DNA of 64,000 bases from Fimbriimonadales bacterium (GTDB lineage Bacteria; Armatimonadota; Fimbriimonadia; Fimbriimonadales; ATM1): the NCBI GenBank assembly GCA_035559795.1, contig DATMAR010000009.1, positions 124,001 to 188,000 of the forward strand. Direction: 5' to 3'. Shown piece after piece: positions 8,164 through 16,168 of the stretch. The notes under the pieces were generated by a model. It did no database searches. It was not told the DNA's origin and saw only the letters and a list, made by a program, of their open reading frames with translations. The translations under genes were made by a program, and so were the position numbers. The first letter of the stretch is position 1. Every line of letters starts with the position of its first letter.

Positions 8164-9137
8164 TGGCAGAAATCACTTATCGCGAAGCACTTCGTCAAGC
8201 ACTCATCGAAGAGATGGAGCGAGACGAAAATGTGTTTCTTATCGGAGAAGACATCGGGAGATATCAAGGCAGTTTTCGTGTAACGCAAAACTTGATTAAA
8301 CAATTCGGTTCGAAGCGCGTGGTGGATACACCGATATCGGAACCGGGCTTCGTCGGCATCGCGATGGGCGCCGCACTGCAGGGTTTGCGTCCTGTGGTGG
8401 AAATGATGACGATGAGTTTTTCGATTTTAGCATTCGACCAAATCATCAATCATGTTGCAAAAATACATTACATGAGTGGTGGGCAATTCAAAGTTCCTAT
8501 GGTGATTCGAGGACCGGGGGGGTCAGCGCATCAGTTGAGCGCTCAACACAGTCATAGTGTGGAAGGCTGGTATGCGCATGTACCTGGTTTGAAAGTCGTC
8601 GCTCCTTCCACACCGGAAGATGCCTATGGGATGCTAAAGACGGCAATTCGTGACGATAACCCCGTGATTTTCACAGAGAATCCGAACCTATACGGATTGA
8701 AAGGTGAAGCCCCCACCGGCGACGATTTCACGATTCCATTCGGAAAAGCGGCAATACGCAGGTTCGGAGAAGACGTGTCTTTGATTGCATATTCTCGAAT
8801 GGCGCATGTGTGTGCAGAAGCCGCTGCGGAATTAGAGAAAGAGGGAATATCCGCGGAAGTTATAGACGTTCGTTCGTTGATGCCTTTGGATTCGGAGACA
8901 CTATTCGAGTCCGTGAAGAAGACGCACCGCGCTGTAGTTGTTTACGAGGATTGGAAGTTCGGCGGCTTCGGAGCCGAAATAGCGGCGAAGATTCAAGAGA
9001 GTTGCTTCGACGATTTGGATGCTCCCGTATTGAGAGTGGGGGGGCTGAACGTACCGATGCCTTATTCGAGGAAATTGGAACTCCTGTGCGTGCCGAATAA
9101 TAACGATGTCGTAGAAAAGGTGAAAAGTTTGTTTTAA
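8163..9137 (+). CDS. pdhB: Pyruvate dehydrogenase E1 component, beta subunit
   Basis: A 324-residue partner of the alpha subunit, forming the alpha2-beta2 E1 heterotetramer. The family blocks are clear: G-E-D-I-G near residue 29, D-T-P-I-S-E-P-G-F-V-G, G-P-G-G-S-A-H-Q-L-S-A-Q-H-S-H, the potassium-site region V-V-A-P-S-T-P-E-D-A, and I-D-V-R-S-L-M-P-L-D in the C-terminal domain. It starts inside the pdhA stop codon. Length is standard for the family. Confidence 0.95.
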   Translation: MAEITYREALRQALIEEMERDENVFLIGEDIGRYQGSFRVTQNLIKQFGSKRVVDTPISEPGFVGIAMGAALQGLRPVVEMMTMSFSILAFDQIINHVAKIHYMSGGQFKVPMVIRGPGGSAHQLSAQHSHSVEGWYAHVPGLKVVAPSTPEDAYGMLKTAIRDDNPVIFTENPNLYGLKGEAPTGDDFTIPFGKAAIRRFGEDVSLIAYSRMAHVCAEAAAELEKEGISAEVIDVRSLMPLDSETLFESVKKTHRAVVVYEDWKFGGFGAEIAAKIQESCFDDLDAPVLRVGGLNVPMPYSRKLELLCVPNNNDVVEKVKSLF

Positions 9138-9263
9138 GGCGACTCGCTAAATTTATAAACCTCCCCAATTGCTCTTAGTCTGACAAGTCCACGAGTCCGG
9201 AAACCGTAAACTTTTCTTTTTAACAAGCAGGGAATTCACGCTTTTGTGGAGAATAATCTTTTT

Positions 9264-9566
9264 ATGAAGAAAATCTCGCGTCGGCAGTTTGCAAAGGAAT
9301 TAGGAGCTGTCTCGTTGGGAGCCGTTTTTTTGGGGAAAACCTCCCTCCAGCAGGGGCAAAAAGAGCCAGAAAGCCTCGAAGCCGATGTTGCCCGCTTGGA
9401 AGCCAAGTTAGCCGAGCCTTTATCCAAGGAGGCGCGCAAGTTGACAAAGGATGCGCTGCAATCGAACTTTAGGGCTTACGCCGCTCGTTGGAGATTCAAA
9501 CTCCCCGAAAACAGCGAACCATGCACGATATTCGTCCCACAACCTTCAAAAAGGACACGACCATGA
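9264..9566 (+). CDS. Tat-exported small protein, probable N-terminal domain of the adjacent amidase
   Basis: A 100-residue protein starting with a twin-arginine signal, S-R-R-Q-F-A-K-E-L, followed by a hydrophobic stretch to about residue 26. The ATG at 9264 is preferred over an upstream GTG because GGAGA sits at 9248-9253. The mature part is helical and ends S-E-P-C-T-I-F-V-P. From memory of the family, exported amidases often carry a similar helical, GatC-like region fused ahead of the amidase domain. Here the two are separate, overlapping by ATGA, in different frames. One extra A in the A5 run near 9551 would fuse them. So this is either a translationally coupled partner or half of a frameshifted gene. 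Confidence 0.65.
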   Translation: MKKISRRQFAKELGAVSLGAVFLGKTSLQQGQKEPESLEADVARLEAKLAEPLSKEARKLTKDALQSNFRAYAARWRFKLPENSEPCTIFVPQPSKRTRP

Positions 9567-10942
9567 TGAGCCCATTTGCCACGATTCAGGAAATGCACGA
9601 TGCGATACGTAGCAAAAAAATTTCTTCGGTCGAATTGACGGAATCGTATTTAGCGCGTCTCAAAACTCTCGGGAAAGAGCACCACGCAGTCGTGGAAATA
9701 ACGGAAGAGATCGCTTTGAAACAAGCGAGAGAAGCGGATGAGTACCTCGAGAAGAACAGACGAACGAAGAGTAAATTGCATGGGATCCCTTACGGAGCAA
9801 AAGATTTGCTGGCTACGAAAGGGATTCCAACGCGGTGGGGCTCTCCAGGGCATCACGACCAAGTTTTCGATTACGATGCTACGGTAATTCGAAAATTGCG
9901 AGAAGCCGGTGCGGTTTTAATCGGGAAACTCAGCATGATAGAACTTGCAGGGGGGGGAAATTACAACGTTGCTCATGCGAGCGATGTGGGTGCTTGCTTG
10001 TGCGCATGGGATAAAAAGAGATGGGCGGGCGGCTCGAGCAGTGGAAGCGGTGCCGCTACCGCTTTAGGTTGTGTGGGGTTCAGCATAGGAAGCGAAACGA
10101 GCGGGAGCATCACCTGCCCCTCGGCATTCAACGGAGTAACTGGTTTTCGCCCCACATATGGCAGAGTGAGCCGTTATGGAGCGATGGCACTATGCTGGAC
10201 TTTAGACAAATTAGGACCGATGGCGCGTTCTGCAGAGTGTTGTGCAGAGGTGCTCACGGCAATTGCTGGACAGGATTCGCATGACGCGAGCACACTGCGA
10301 GAAAAATTATCTTTGGGAAAACGTCTCGGAAAACTAAGAATAGGTTTGTTGCCTGAGCAATTCACGCGAAATCGAGCGACGGCATGTGAGAAAGCATACA
10401 AAGAAGCGGTGGAAGTTTTCAAGAAATTAGGATATGAAATCGTAGACGTGAAGTATCCCTCCATGCCCTATTCTCTTGCGGTTGGGATTATCGTGGATGC
10501 GGAGGGGGCGAGCGCTCATGAAAATTTTATTCGCGGTCCTCGTTTGAAGATGCTGGCAGATATTAACCAAGTCGCAGGGCTTGCCGCTGCACTCGAAACG
10601 CCTGCTGTAGATTATCTATGGGCGATGCGATTTCGAAACGAGGCATTGAAAGCCAATGAGATTTGGGAAAAATGCGATTGCATTTTCACTCCGGTTTTCT
10701 ATCATGCAGCCCCCCCTATCGACGAACCGTTCGACAAAAGTTTTCGAAATATGGGCGGGGATGGAGGTCCTGCGAATTTACTGGGATGGCCTTCGATGGC
10801 TTTCCCGATAGGTTTCGAAGACGGCGCTCCTTTGGGGGGGCAGATCATCGCTCCTGCGATGAGGGAAGATATTTGTTTCCATGTCGCGCGCGATTTCCAA
10901 AGAGAGACGAACTTTCATCGAACACATCCACCCGGGACGTAA
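9563..10942 (+). CDS. Amidase (amidase signature family, GatA-like)
   Basis: A 459-residue serine hydrolase acting on carbon-nitrogen amide bonds. The Ser-cisSer-Lys triad is in place: Lys in Y-G-A-K-D-L-L, the Gly-Ser-rich loop G-G-S-S-S-G-S-G with the cis-Ser, and the nucleophile in G-S-E-T-S-G-S-I. The start at 9563 is chosen because it overlaps the upstream stop as ATGA with AAGGA before it; in-frame ATG codons lie at 9521 and 9566. GatB and GatC are not nearby, and the preceding Tat-signal gene suggests an exported amidase rather than the tRNA amidotransferase. Substrate unknown. Confidence 0.88.
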   Translation: MMSPFATIQEMHDAIRSKKISSVELTESYLARLKTLGKEHHAVVEITEEIALKQAREADEYLEKNRRTKSKLHGIPYGAKDLLATKGIPTRWGSPGHHDQVFDYDATVIRKLREAGAVLIGKLSMIELAGGGNYNVAHASDVGACLCAWDKKRWAGGSSSGSGAATALGCVGFSIGSETSGSITCPSAFNGVTGFRPTYGRVSRYGAMALCWTLDKLGPMARSAECCAEVLTAIAGQDSHDASTLREKLSLGKRLGKLRIGLLPEQFTRNRATACEKAYKEAVEVFKKLGYEIVDVKYPSMPYSLAVGIIVDAEGASAHENFIRGPRLKMLADINQVAGLAAALETPAVDYLWAMRFRNEALKANEIWEKCDCIFTPVFYHAAPPIDEPFDKSFRNMGGDGGPANLLGWPSMAFPIGFEDGAPLGGQIIAPAMREDICFHVARDFQRETNFHRTHPPGT

Positions 10943-10957
10943 CCATCGAAGTTTCCA

Positions 10958-11312
10958 TTATCGAAATACTTTTCCCAGCCATCTTCTGTTCCATGCAATT
11001 AAATAATAAAAAGCCTCTCCTAACCATATAAACGGGGGAAATTGCAAGAATCGCGCGATGCCCCCCCCATCCCGTTTTTTCCAATACGAACAATGAGGCT
11101 CTCGCACCACGTAATATCTTCCCATCGCTCGTGAGAACGTGCAACGCTTTTTCGCAAGCCTTTCGGAGAACTGGGTTCATCGGTGGCTCGGGTGCGGTTT
11201 GAAAGGGATAGATTTCGAAAATCCTCTCTCCGCCCCTTCGCCTGACCCAGGCGATAAACCGCTCGCAAATCGCTCAACCGCCTTCGTAAAAGAGAACATG
11301 CTTTTCGGGCAT
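10958..11312 (-). CDS. DCC/DUF393 thiol-disulfide oxidoreductase with in-frame TGA at the active-site Cys (candidate selenoprotein)
   Basis: Reading through one TGA gives a typical DUF393 protein: V-L-F-Y-E-G-G-(TGA)-A-I-C, then a basic helix, Y-P-F-Q-T-A, D-G-K-I-L-R-G-A-R-A. The family motif is D-G-x-C-x-x-C, so TGA (codon 13, 11274-11276) falls exactly on the first redox Cys, giving U-x-x-C. A perfect hairpin follows at 11239-11253. The family end, A-W-N-R-R-W-L-G-K, is found one frame over, ending at TAA 10958-10960. The given sequence needs one base fewer in the T5 run near 11010; without that shift the frame runs to 10845, overlapping the amidase. The joined length is about 117 residues, normal for the family. 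Either a selenoprotein with a sequence error, or a pseudogene with two lesions. Confidence 0.7.
11239..11253 (-). other. Candidate bacterial SECIS hairpin downstream of the DUF393 TGA
   Basis: On the coding strand the arms CGCCTG and CAGGCG pair perfectly around a GGT triloop. The loop begins 27 nt after the TGA, inside the 16-37 nt range known for bacterial SECIS elements. The GGU loop echoes the GGUC loop of E. coli fdhF. It lies within coding sequence, as bacterial SECIS elements do. Confidence 0.5.
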
Positions 11313-11366
11313 TTAATATGATACTTATCAGAAGCGAGGTTGTGGGTGAGGGGGTAATCTTTTTTC

Positions 11367-12275
11367 GTGCTTCATCCGAAACTGCCTTCGCCCGGTGCGG
11401 TTTTGCGAAAACTACTCGAAGAAAAAACCGTCATCGCGCCGGGAGTTTATGACGCAATTACATGCCTTTTGGCACAACAGGCTGGAGCGAAAGCCCTTTA
11501 CATTACAGGAGCTGGTGTCACGAACAGTCAGCTAGGCGTGCCGGATATCGCGTTGATTACTCTCACAGAGATGGTGTGTCATGCGAGCGCAATCGCGGGA
11601 GTTTCGAAAGTGCCCATCATTTGCGACGCCGACACAGGCTATGGCGGAACGATGAACGTTGTTCGCGCTATTAGAGAGTTTGAAAATATAGGACTCGCAG
11701 GCGTGCATATCGAAGACCAGGTTCATTCGAAGCGCTGTGGACATTTAGAAGGGAAACAACTCGTCCCGCCAGAGGAAATGGCGTCAAAAATTCGCGCAGC
11801 AGTGAAAGCCAGGGAAGATCCTTCGTTTATGATTATCGCTCGGACGGATGCAAGAGGTGTAGCCGGCTTGGAAGAGGCTATCCATCGCGCTAAACTATAT
11901 GTTCTGAGTGGTGCGGATTGTATCTTTCCCGAAGGCTTAGAGTCGAAAGAAGAATTCGCCCTTTTTCGCAAAGAAGTTCCCGGCTTGCTCATGGCGAATA
12001 TGACCGAGTTCGGGAAGACTCCTTTGATCTCCGCAAAGGAATTCGAGGAGTTGGGCTATAGCCTCGTGATTTTCCCGATGACGGCGTTTCGAATGGCTGC
12101 GGAAAGCGCGCGTCGAGCATACGAAACTGTGTTACATGAAGGTACGCAGGCTTCTATCTTAGATAAAATGATGACTCGTGAAGCACTCTATCGGCTAATC
12201 GATTACGAAGCGTACAATGCGCTCGATAAAGAAATTGCAGATGAAGTTCAAAAACTTAGCAAGGAGAAAAAATAA
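11367..12275 (+). CDS. prpB: 2-methylisocitrate lyase (PEP mutase/isocitrate lyase family)
   Basis: A 302-residue enzyme cleaving 2-methylisocitrate to pyruvate and succinate in the methylcitrate cycle for propionyl-CoA. The metal-binding D-A-D-T-G-Y-G and the active-site loop K-R-C-G-H (about residue 125) are diagnostic. The start is GTG at 11367, with a G-rich GAGGGGG site 11 bases upstream. It overlaps the next gene by one base (TAATG), so it is coupled to a citrate/methylcitrate synthase; the two together indicate propionate oxidation. The dehydratase prpD is not in the window. Confidence 0.9.
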   Translation: MLHPKLPSPGAVLRKLLEEKTVIAPGVYDAITCLLAQQAGAKALYITGAGVTNSQLGVPDIALITLTEMVCHASAIAGVSKVPIICDADTGYGGTMNVVRAIREFENIGLAGVHIEDQVHSKRCGHLEGKQLVPPEEMASKIRAAVKAREDPSFMIIARTDARGVAGLEEAIHRAKLYVLSGADCIFPEGLESKEEFALFRKEVPGLLMANMTEFGKTPLISAKEFEELGYSLVIFPMTAFRMAAESARRAYETVLHEGTQASILDKMMTREALYRLIDYEAYNALDKEIADEVQKLSKEKK

Positions 12276-13411
12276 TGGCATCGCAGACTTATAGCCCAGG
12301 ACTCGAAGGAGTTATCGCTGGTGTCACGAAGCTGAGCGACATAGATGTAGAAAAGTCGCTGTTAATGTATCGAGGATATAACGTACACGATTTGGCGAAA
12401 GAAGGATGCTTCGAAGAGACTGCTTATTTACTATTTTACGGAAAACTGCCAACGAGGAGGGAATTGGATGATTTTCAAACAACTCTTTCGGAAAATCGTG
12501 ATGTTCCTCAGTTCGTATACGAGGCAATGTCGAAGGTCCCAAGGAATGCGCATCCTATGGACCAACTCAAAGTAGGTGTGCAGACTCTTGCACCGAGTGA
12601 CCCGGATTATTCGGCAGACCCGACAGACCATGAAGCGAATTTGAGAAAAGCGATTCGGCTTACCGCAAAGATGGGGACACTCGTTGCCAATGGATGGAGA
12701 ATTGCACATGATGAACAGCCAATCCCCCCCAATCCGGAATTGAACACGGCAGCGAATTTTCTCTATATGCTTTTCGGTAAAAGAGCGGACGATTTTGCGG
12801 AAAAGGCGTTGGATACCTCGTTCGTTTTATATGCGGAGCATGGCTTTAATGCTTCCACTTTTTGCGCTCGAGTCACAGTCTCGACGTTGAGCGATATTTA
12901 TAGCGGAGTCGTTTCTGCTATTGGAACCCTGAAGGGAAGCTTACACGGGGGGGCAAACGAGAAAGCTATGGAAATGCTTCTGGAGATCGGAGACCCTGCG
13001 AATGCAGAAACTTATATAAGAAACGCCCTTGCGAAGAAGAAAAAAATTATGGGATTCGGACATAGGGAATATCGCATTAGCGATAGTCGCGCGGGAATTA
13101 TGGGAGAGGTCGGCAAAGAAGCTGCACGAAGAAGCGGAAACGAAAAGTGGGCACAAATTGCCGACATCGTCGAGCGTGTCATGAAAGAAGAAAAAGGTCT
13201 TTTCCCGAACGTGGATTTCCCTGCGGCGTATGCGTATTATTCCTTGGGAATTCCCATTCCGCTTTACACGCCGATTTTTGCAGTATCGCGAATCACGGGA
13301 TGGTCAGCGCATATTATCGAGCAATTGGACAATAATAGAATTATCAGACCGAAATGTATTTATGAAGGAGAGCCGTTACGTGCATATGTTCCGATTGAAG
13401 AGAGAGGATAA
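12275..13411 (+). CDS. prpC: Citrate synthase / 2-methylcitrate synthase
   Basis: A 378-residue condensing enzyme joining oxaloacetate with acetyl- or propionyl-CoA. The catalytic His lies in L-K-G-S-L-H-G-G-A-N-E and the second His in G-F-G-H-R-E-Y-R; the catalytic Asp is in V-D-F-P-A-A-Y-A. The short form of about 375 residues is the one shared by Gram-positive citrate synthases and PrpC. Its coupling to the methylisocitrate lyase gene favours 2-methylcitrate synthase, though many such enzymes use both acyl-CoAs. Confidence 0.88.
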   Translation: MASQTYSPGLEGVIAGVTKLSDIDVEKSLLMYRGYNVHDLAKEGCFEETAYLLFYGKLPTRRELDDFQTTLSENRDVPQFVYEAMSKVPRNAHPMDQLKVGVQTLAPSDPDYSADPTDHEANLRKAIRLTAKMGTLVANGWRIAHDEQPIPPNPELNTAANFLYMLFGKRADDFAEKALDTSFVLYAEHGFNASTFCARVTVSTLSDIYSGVVSAIGTLKGSLHGGANEKAMEMLLEIGDPANAETYIRNALAKKKKIMGFGHREYRISDSRAGIMGEVGKEAARRSGNEKWAQIADIVERVMKEEKGLFPNVDFPAAYAYYSLGIPIPLYTPIFAVSRITGWSAHIIEQLDNNRIIRPKCIYEGEPLRAYVPIEERG

Positions 13412-13487
13412 GAGAGGTTTTAGGCATCGTTGCATCAATCGTGAGCTCCAAACAACGATTCGTAAGCGTGAAAACCGATAAATAACG

Positions 13488-13835
13488 ATGTATGCGTTGA
13501 ACTTTTATCCCGAGTTGTATGCGGAAGCGTTGCGCACGCATCGCAAAACGGTGACGATTCGCTTAGGGGATAAATCCTATAAATACCGAGAAGGCGAACT
13601 CGTATGGGTAACGGTCGGTCCTCGTTTCGGTCTGCGCCAAAAATTATATACAGCGGTTATAGATAGAGTGGAATTGAAAACGATAGGTGATTTGAGCCGC
13701 AGAGATATCGAACGAGAAAATCCAGAATTTCGTACTCCCGAAGACGTTCGCAATCTGCTTCAACGTATTTATAACGAACAGATTTCTTTGGAACATTTAG
13801 TTACTGTAATTCATTTCAGCGCCGTTCAAGAGTGA
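13488..13835 (+). CDS. ASCH/PUA-like domain protein
   Basis: A 115-residue protein with the compact PUA-like fold of ASCH proteins: an opening L-N-F-Y-P-E-L segment, K-T-V-T-I-R-L-G, a G-E-L-V-W-V-T-V-G strand, and I-D-R-V-E-L-K-T-I-G. ASCH domains bind RNA or modified nucleosides. The specific role is not known. It stands alone between prpC and the convergent MerR-TOBE gene. Confidence 0.7.
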   Translation: MYALNFYPELYAEALRTHRKTVTIRLGDKSYKYREGELVWVTVGPRFGLRQKLYTAVIDRVELKTIGDLSRRDIERENPEFRTPEDVRNLLQRIYNEQISLEHLVTVIHFSAVQE

Positions 13836-13852
13836 GAATTCAAGAGTGAGAA
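13825..13852. repeat. Tandem 14-bp duplication over the ASCH stop codon
   Basis: TTCAAGAGTGAGAA occurs twice head to tail. The first copy contains the TGA of the ASCH gene, so the duplication leaves the protein end unchanged. Probably a replication-slippage product. Confidence 0.6.
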
Positions 13853-13910
13853 TTCAGTTTTCGATAATGAAAATTTACTGTTTCGTTCTTCTGGGATAGA
13901 GTAAAGGGAA

Positions 13911-14333
13911 TTAACGGGCAAGCATTACATCGGTCTCTTTGAAAACGACAGTAACTTTGTCTCCGACGCGAAGCCTCAATCTGCGCACGCTATTGTGCGT
14001 GATTACGCTTACAATTTCCTGCTTATCCGGCAACTCGACGACGACCTCACACTGAACGTCATCACAGGTGATTTCCTTAACGATTCCCCTTAAACGATTT
14101 CGGGTGCTGAGTTCCATTCCGGGAATTTCGAGAGGTGGTTGGGTTTTCTCATCACCTCCTAACATCTTTCTGCGAATTTCGACCAGTGTTTCCGGGTCGT
14201 ACCATCTCCATCCTCGCCAATCCCTTTCAGGTGCCGGAATCTTTCCGCTACGCTCCCAAAGAGCGAGAGTTTTCGTGGTTACACCTAATGCCTCTGCTGC
14301 CTGCTTGCGAGTAAGTCGCCCAGAATCTTTCAT
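13911..14333 (-). CDS. MerR-type HTH protein fused to a TOBE/Mop molybdate-binding-like domain
   Basis: A 140-residue two-domain protein. Residues 5-58 are a MerR-like winged helix (R-K-Q-A-A-E-A-L-G-V-T-T-K-T-L-A-L-W-E followed by a W-R-W-Y wing). Residues about 75-138 form a molbindin/TOBE domain (T-R-N-R-L-R-G-I-V-K-E-I opening, V-G-D-K-V-T-V-V-F-K late). TOBE domains bind molybdate or tungstate oxyanions, so a molybdate-responsive regulator or a small storage protein is plausible. It lies 28 bp downstream of smpB on the same strand. Confidence 0.8.
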   Translation of the reverse strand: MKDSGRLTRKQAAEALGVTTKTLALWERSGKIPAPERDWRGWRWYDPETLVEIRRKMLGGDEKTQPPLEIPGMELSTRNRLRGIVKEITCDDVQCEVVVELPDKQEIVSVITHNSVRRLRLRVGDKVTVVFKETDVMLAR

Positions 14334-14361
14334 TCTTTTTCCATAGGAAAGATACCTACAC

Positions 14362-14820
14362 TTATAACTTTTCCTCTCTTCTCGCTGCTTTTTCTATCAA
14401 TTTCTCTCTTTTGTCATGCCTCTTTTTCCCGCGCGCAAGTGAGATCTCGACCTTCACCTTCCCATTCCGGAAATAAACCTTAGTAGGAATCAATGTCAAC
14501 CCTTTTTCTTCGATTCTTCTCCGTAAGCGTTCGATTTCTTGCTTGTGCATGAGAAGTTTTCGCGGTCTTTGCCTTGGAGGAGCATATGCCCGTGCTTGTT
14601 CGTACGGTGCGATATCCATGTTTTCCAACCACAACTCTCCGTCAACCACCCGGCAATATGCACCTGTAAAGTTAAGCTTTCCTTGCAAAATACTCTTCAC
14701 CTCCGCACCCTGAAGCGCGATCCCCGCCTCGTAGGAATCGAGGATTTCGTAATCGTGCCTCGCACGCCGGTTGATGAAGACCGGCAGCGATTTCGCCTTG
14801 GAATCGGAGGGGGACGGCAT
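14362..14820 (-). CDS. smpB: SsrA-binding protein SmpB
   Basis: A 152-residue RNA-binding protein that escorts tmRNA to stalled ribosomes. The family blocks are complete: N-R-R-A-R-H-D-Y near residue 17, G-I-A-L-Q-G-A-E-V-K-S-I, N-M-D-I-A-P-Y, and the basic C-terminal tail beginning G-K-K-R-H-D-K-R-E. It is divergent from the FKBP gene. No tmRNA gene was recognised nearby. Confidence 0.96.
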   Translation of the reverse strand: MPSPSDSKAKSLPVFINRRARHDYEILDSYEAGIALQGAEVKSILQGKLNFTGAYCRVVDGELWLENMDIAPYEQARAYAPPRQRPRKLLMHKQEIERLRRRIEEKGLTLIPTKVYFRNGKVKVEISLARGKKRHDKREKLIEKAARREEKL

Positions 14821-14868
14821 AGGAACAGATTTTACGCGCTAGAACTTTACAAGGTACTCTTTTCTACC

Positions 14869-15465
14869 GTGCTGCTTTTTCCGCGCCTTGCCGCGCTGTC
14901 GTATCTTATGCCGATTTTTATGCTTTTGCTTTTATTAGGTCTCTCGAGCTGTACGCCGCCTCGAAAAACGGAAGAAATCGCCGAAGACCTTGCGAAGGAA
15001 CTCGCTAACCGTCGCACTCCCCAGGCGAGACTCAGACCCTTTATTCCTCCACGCATTAAAATCACCCCGTCTCCGAAAGAACGCAATCTCGACAAAATAC
15101 GAGAGGCTTCTGCTCAAATCAAAACCTTGCAGGTTAAGGACGTGATATTAGGAAGCGGGAAAATCGCGACGGAAGACTCTACGGTATTTATCAACTATGT
15201 CGGTAGGCTTCCCGATGGCACGATTTTCGATTCGAATCTTTTGCAATCGAAGCCTGCGTTGCGTTTCACTATTGGAAAGGGCACCGTGGTCAAAGGGCTG
15301 GAAATGGGTGTTTCGGGTATGCGCGTAGGCGGCGTTCGCACCATAACAATCCCCCCCCAATTGGGATATGGGAACAAACCGCCCGTGGGGAGTGGAATCC
15401 CACCGAATGCTGCTCTTATATTCGATGTGGAACTCGTTTTCGTAGCCGAACCGGAAGGAGCATAA
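14869..15465 (+). CDS. FKBP-type peptidyl-prolyl isomerase lipoprotein
   Basis: An exported proline isomerase. The hydrophobic N-terminus ends in L-S-S-C, a lipobox. A charged linker follows, then an FKBP domain of about 105 residues (V-F-I-N-Y-V-G, D-G-T-I-F-D-S, V-V-K-G-L-E-M-G-V, G-S-G-I-P-P-N-A-A-L-I-F-D-V-E-L). The start is uncertain: GTG 14869 gives a basic n-region, ATG 14908 gives none. An open frame continues upstream across smpB antisense but is not credible as coding. It ends one base before the livF start, suggesting a shared transcript. Confidence 0.85.
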   Translation: MLLFPRLAALSYLMPIFMLLLLLGLSSCTPPRKTEEIAEDLAKELANRRTPQARLRPFIPPRIKITPSPKERNLDKIREASAQIKTLQVKDVILGSGKIATEDSTVFINYVGRLPDGTIFDSNLLQSKPALRFTIGKGTVVKGLEMGVSGMRVGGVRTITIPPQLGYGNKPPVGSGIPPNAALIFDVELVFVAEPEGA

Positions 15466-15466
15466 A

Positions 15467-16168
15467 TTGTTAGAGATTCGAAATCTGCACGTTTATTACG
15501 GCGCGATTCATGCGCTCAAAGGTTTGGATATCGATGTTTATGCCGGTGAAATCGTTTCCATCATCGGTTCGAATGGAGCGGGGAAAAGTACCCTTTTAAG
15601 AACGATATCGGGGTTAATCAAGCCTCGCGAAGGCACGATTCGTTTCGAAAGCAAGGACATTACGGGGGCGCCCCCCCATCGAGTCGTGCAACTCGGGATC
15701 GTTCATGCACCAGAAGGAAGAAAGATTTTTACGAATCTTACGGTAGGAGAAAATCTTTTGCTGGGCGCTTATGCCCGAAAAGACCCAGAAGTTCAGAAGG
15801 ACTTGGAAATGGTGCTGAATCGTTTTCCGCGTCTTCGTGAACGGTTCAATCAAAGTGGAGCCACGCTCAGCGGGGGGGAACAACAAATGCTCGCCATCGG
15901 TCGAGCGCTTATGGGTCGTCCCAAACTGCTTTTACTGGACGAACCGAGTTTGGGTTTAGCGCCTAACTTGGTTACAGAGGTTTTTCGCATCATCAAACAA
16001 ATCAATGAGGATGGAACGACGGTTTTGCTCGTAGAACAAAATGCACATCGCGCTTTGGAACTCGCCAATCGCGCCTATGTTTTAGAAACAGGCAGAATCG
16101 TTTTGACTGATACGGGGAAAGCCTGCTTGAATAATCCAAAAGTTCGGGAGGCGTATTTAGGAGCATGA
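15467..16168 (+). CDS. livF: Branched-chain amino acid ABC transporter ATPase LivF-like
   Basis: A 233-residue ABC ATPase. Walker A G-S-N-G-A-G-K-S-T, Q-loop region, signature L-S-G-G-E-Q-Q-M, Walker B L-L-L-L-D-E-P-S-L-G-L-A-P and the H-loop equivalent are intact. H-A-P-E-G-R-K-I-F is typical of LivF. The start is TTG with GGAAGGAG six bases upstream. Permease, LivG and binding-protein genes are absent, so the partners must be elsewhere or this ATPase has been separated from its operon. It overlaps rimI by ATGA. Confidence 0.88.
   Translation: MLEIRNLHVYYGAIHALKGLDIDVYAGEIVSIIGSNGAGKSTLLRTISGLIKPREGTIRFESKDITGAPPHRVVQLGIVHAPEGRKIFTNLTVGENLLLGAYARKDPEVQKDLEMVLNRFPRLRERFNQSGATLSGGEQQMLAIGRALMGRPKLLLLDEPSLGLAPNLVTEVFRIIKQINEDGTTVLLVEQNAHRALELANRAYVLETGRIVLTDTGKACLNNPKVREAYLGA

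Noticed and set aside
11020-11277. 85-codon minus-strand frame overlapping the DUF393 gene
   Set aside because: The DUF393 frame (with UGA read through) shows family conservation; this one shows none.
14539-14868. N-terminal extension of the FKBP frame
   Set aside because: It lies antisense to smpB, has no signal or domain, and the lipobox is downstream.
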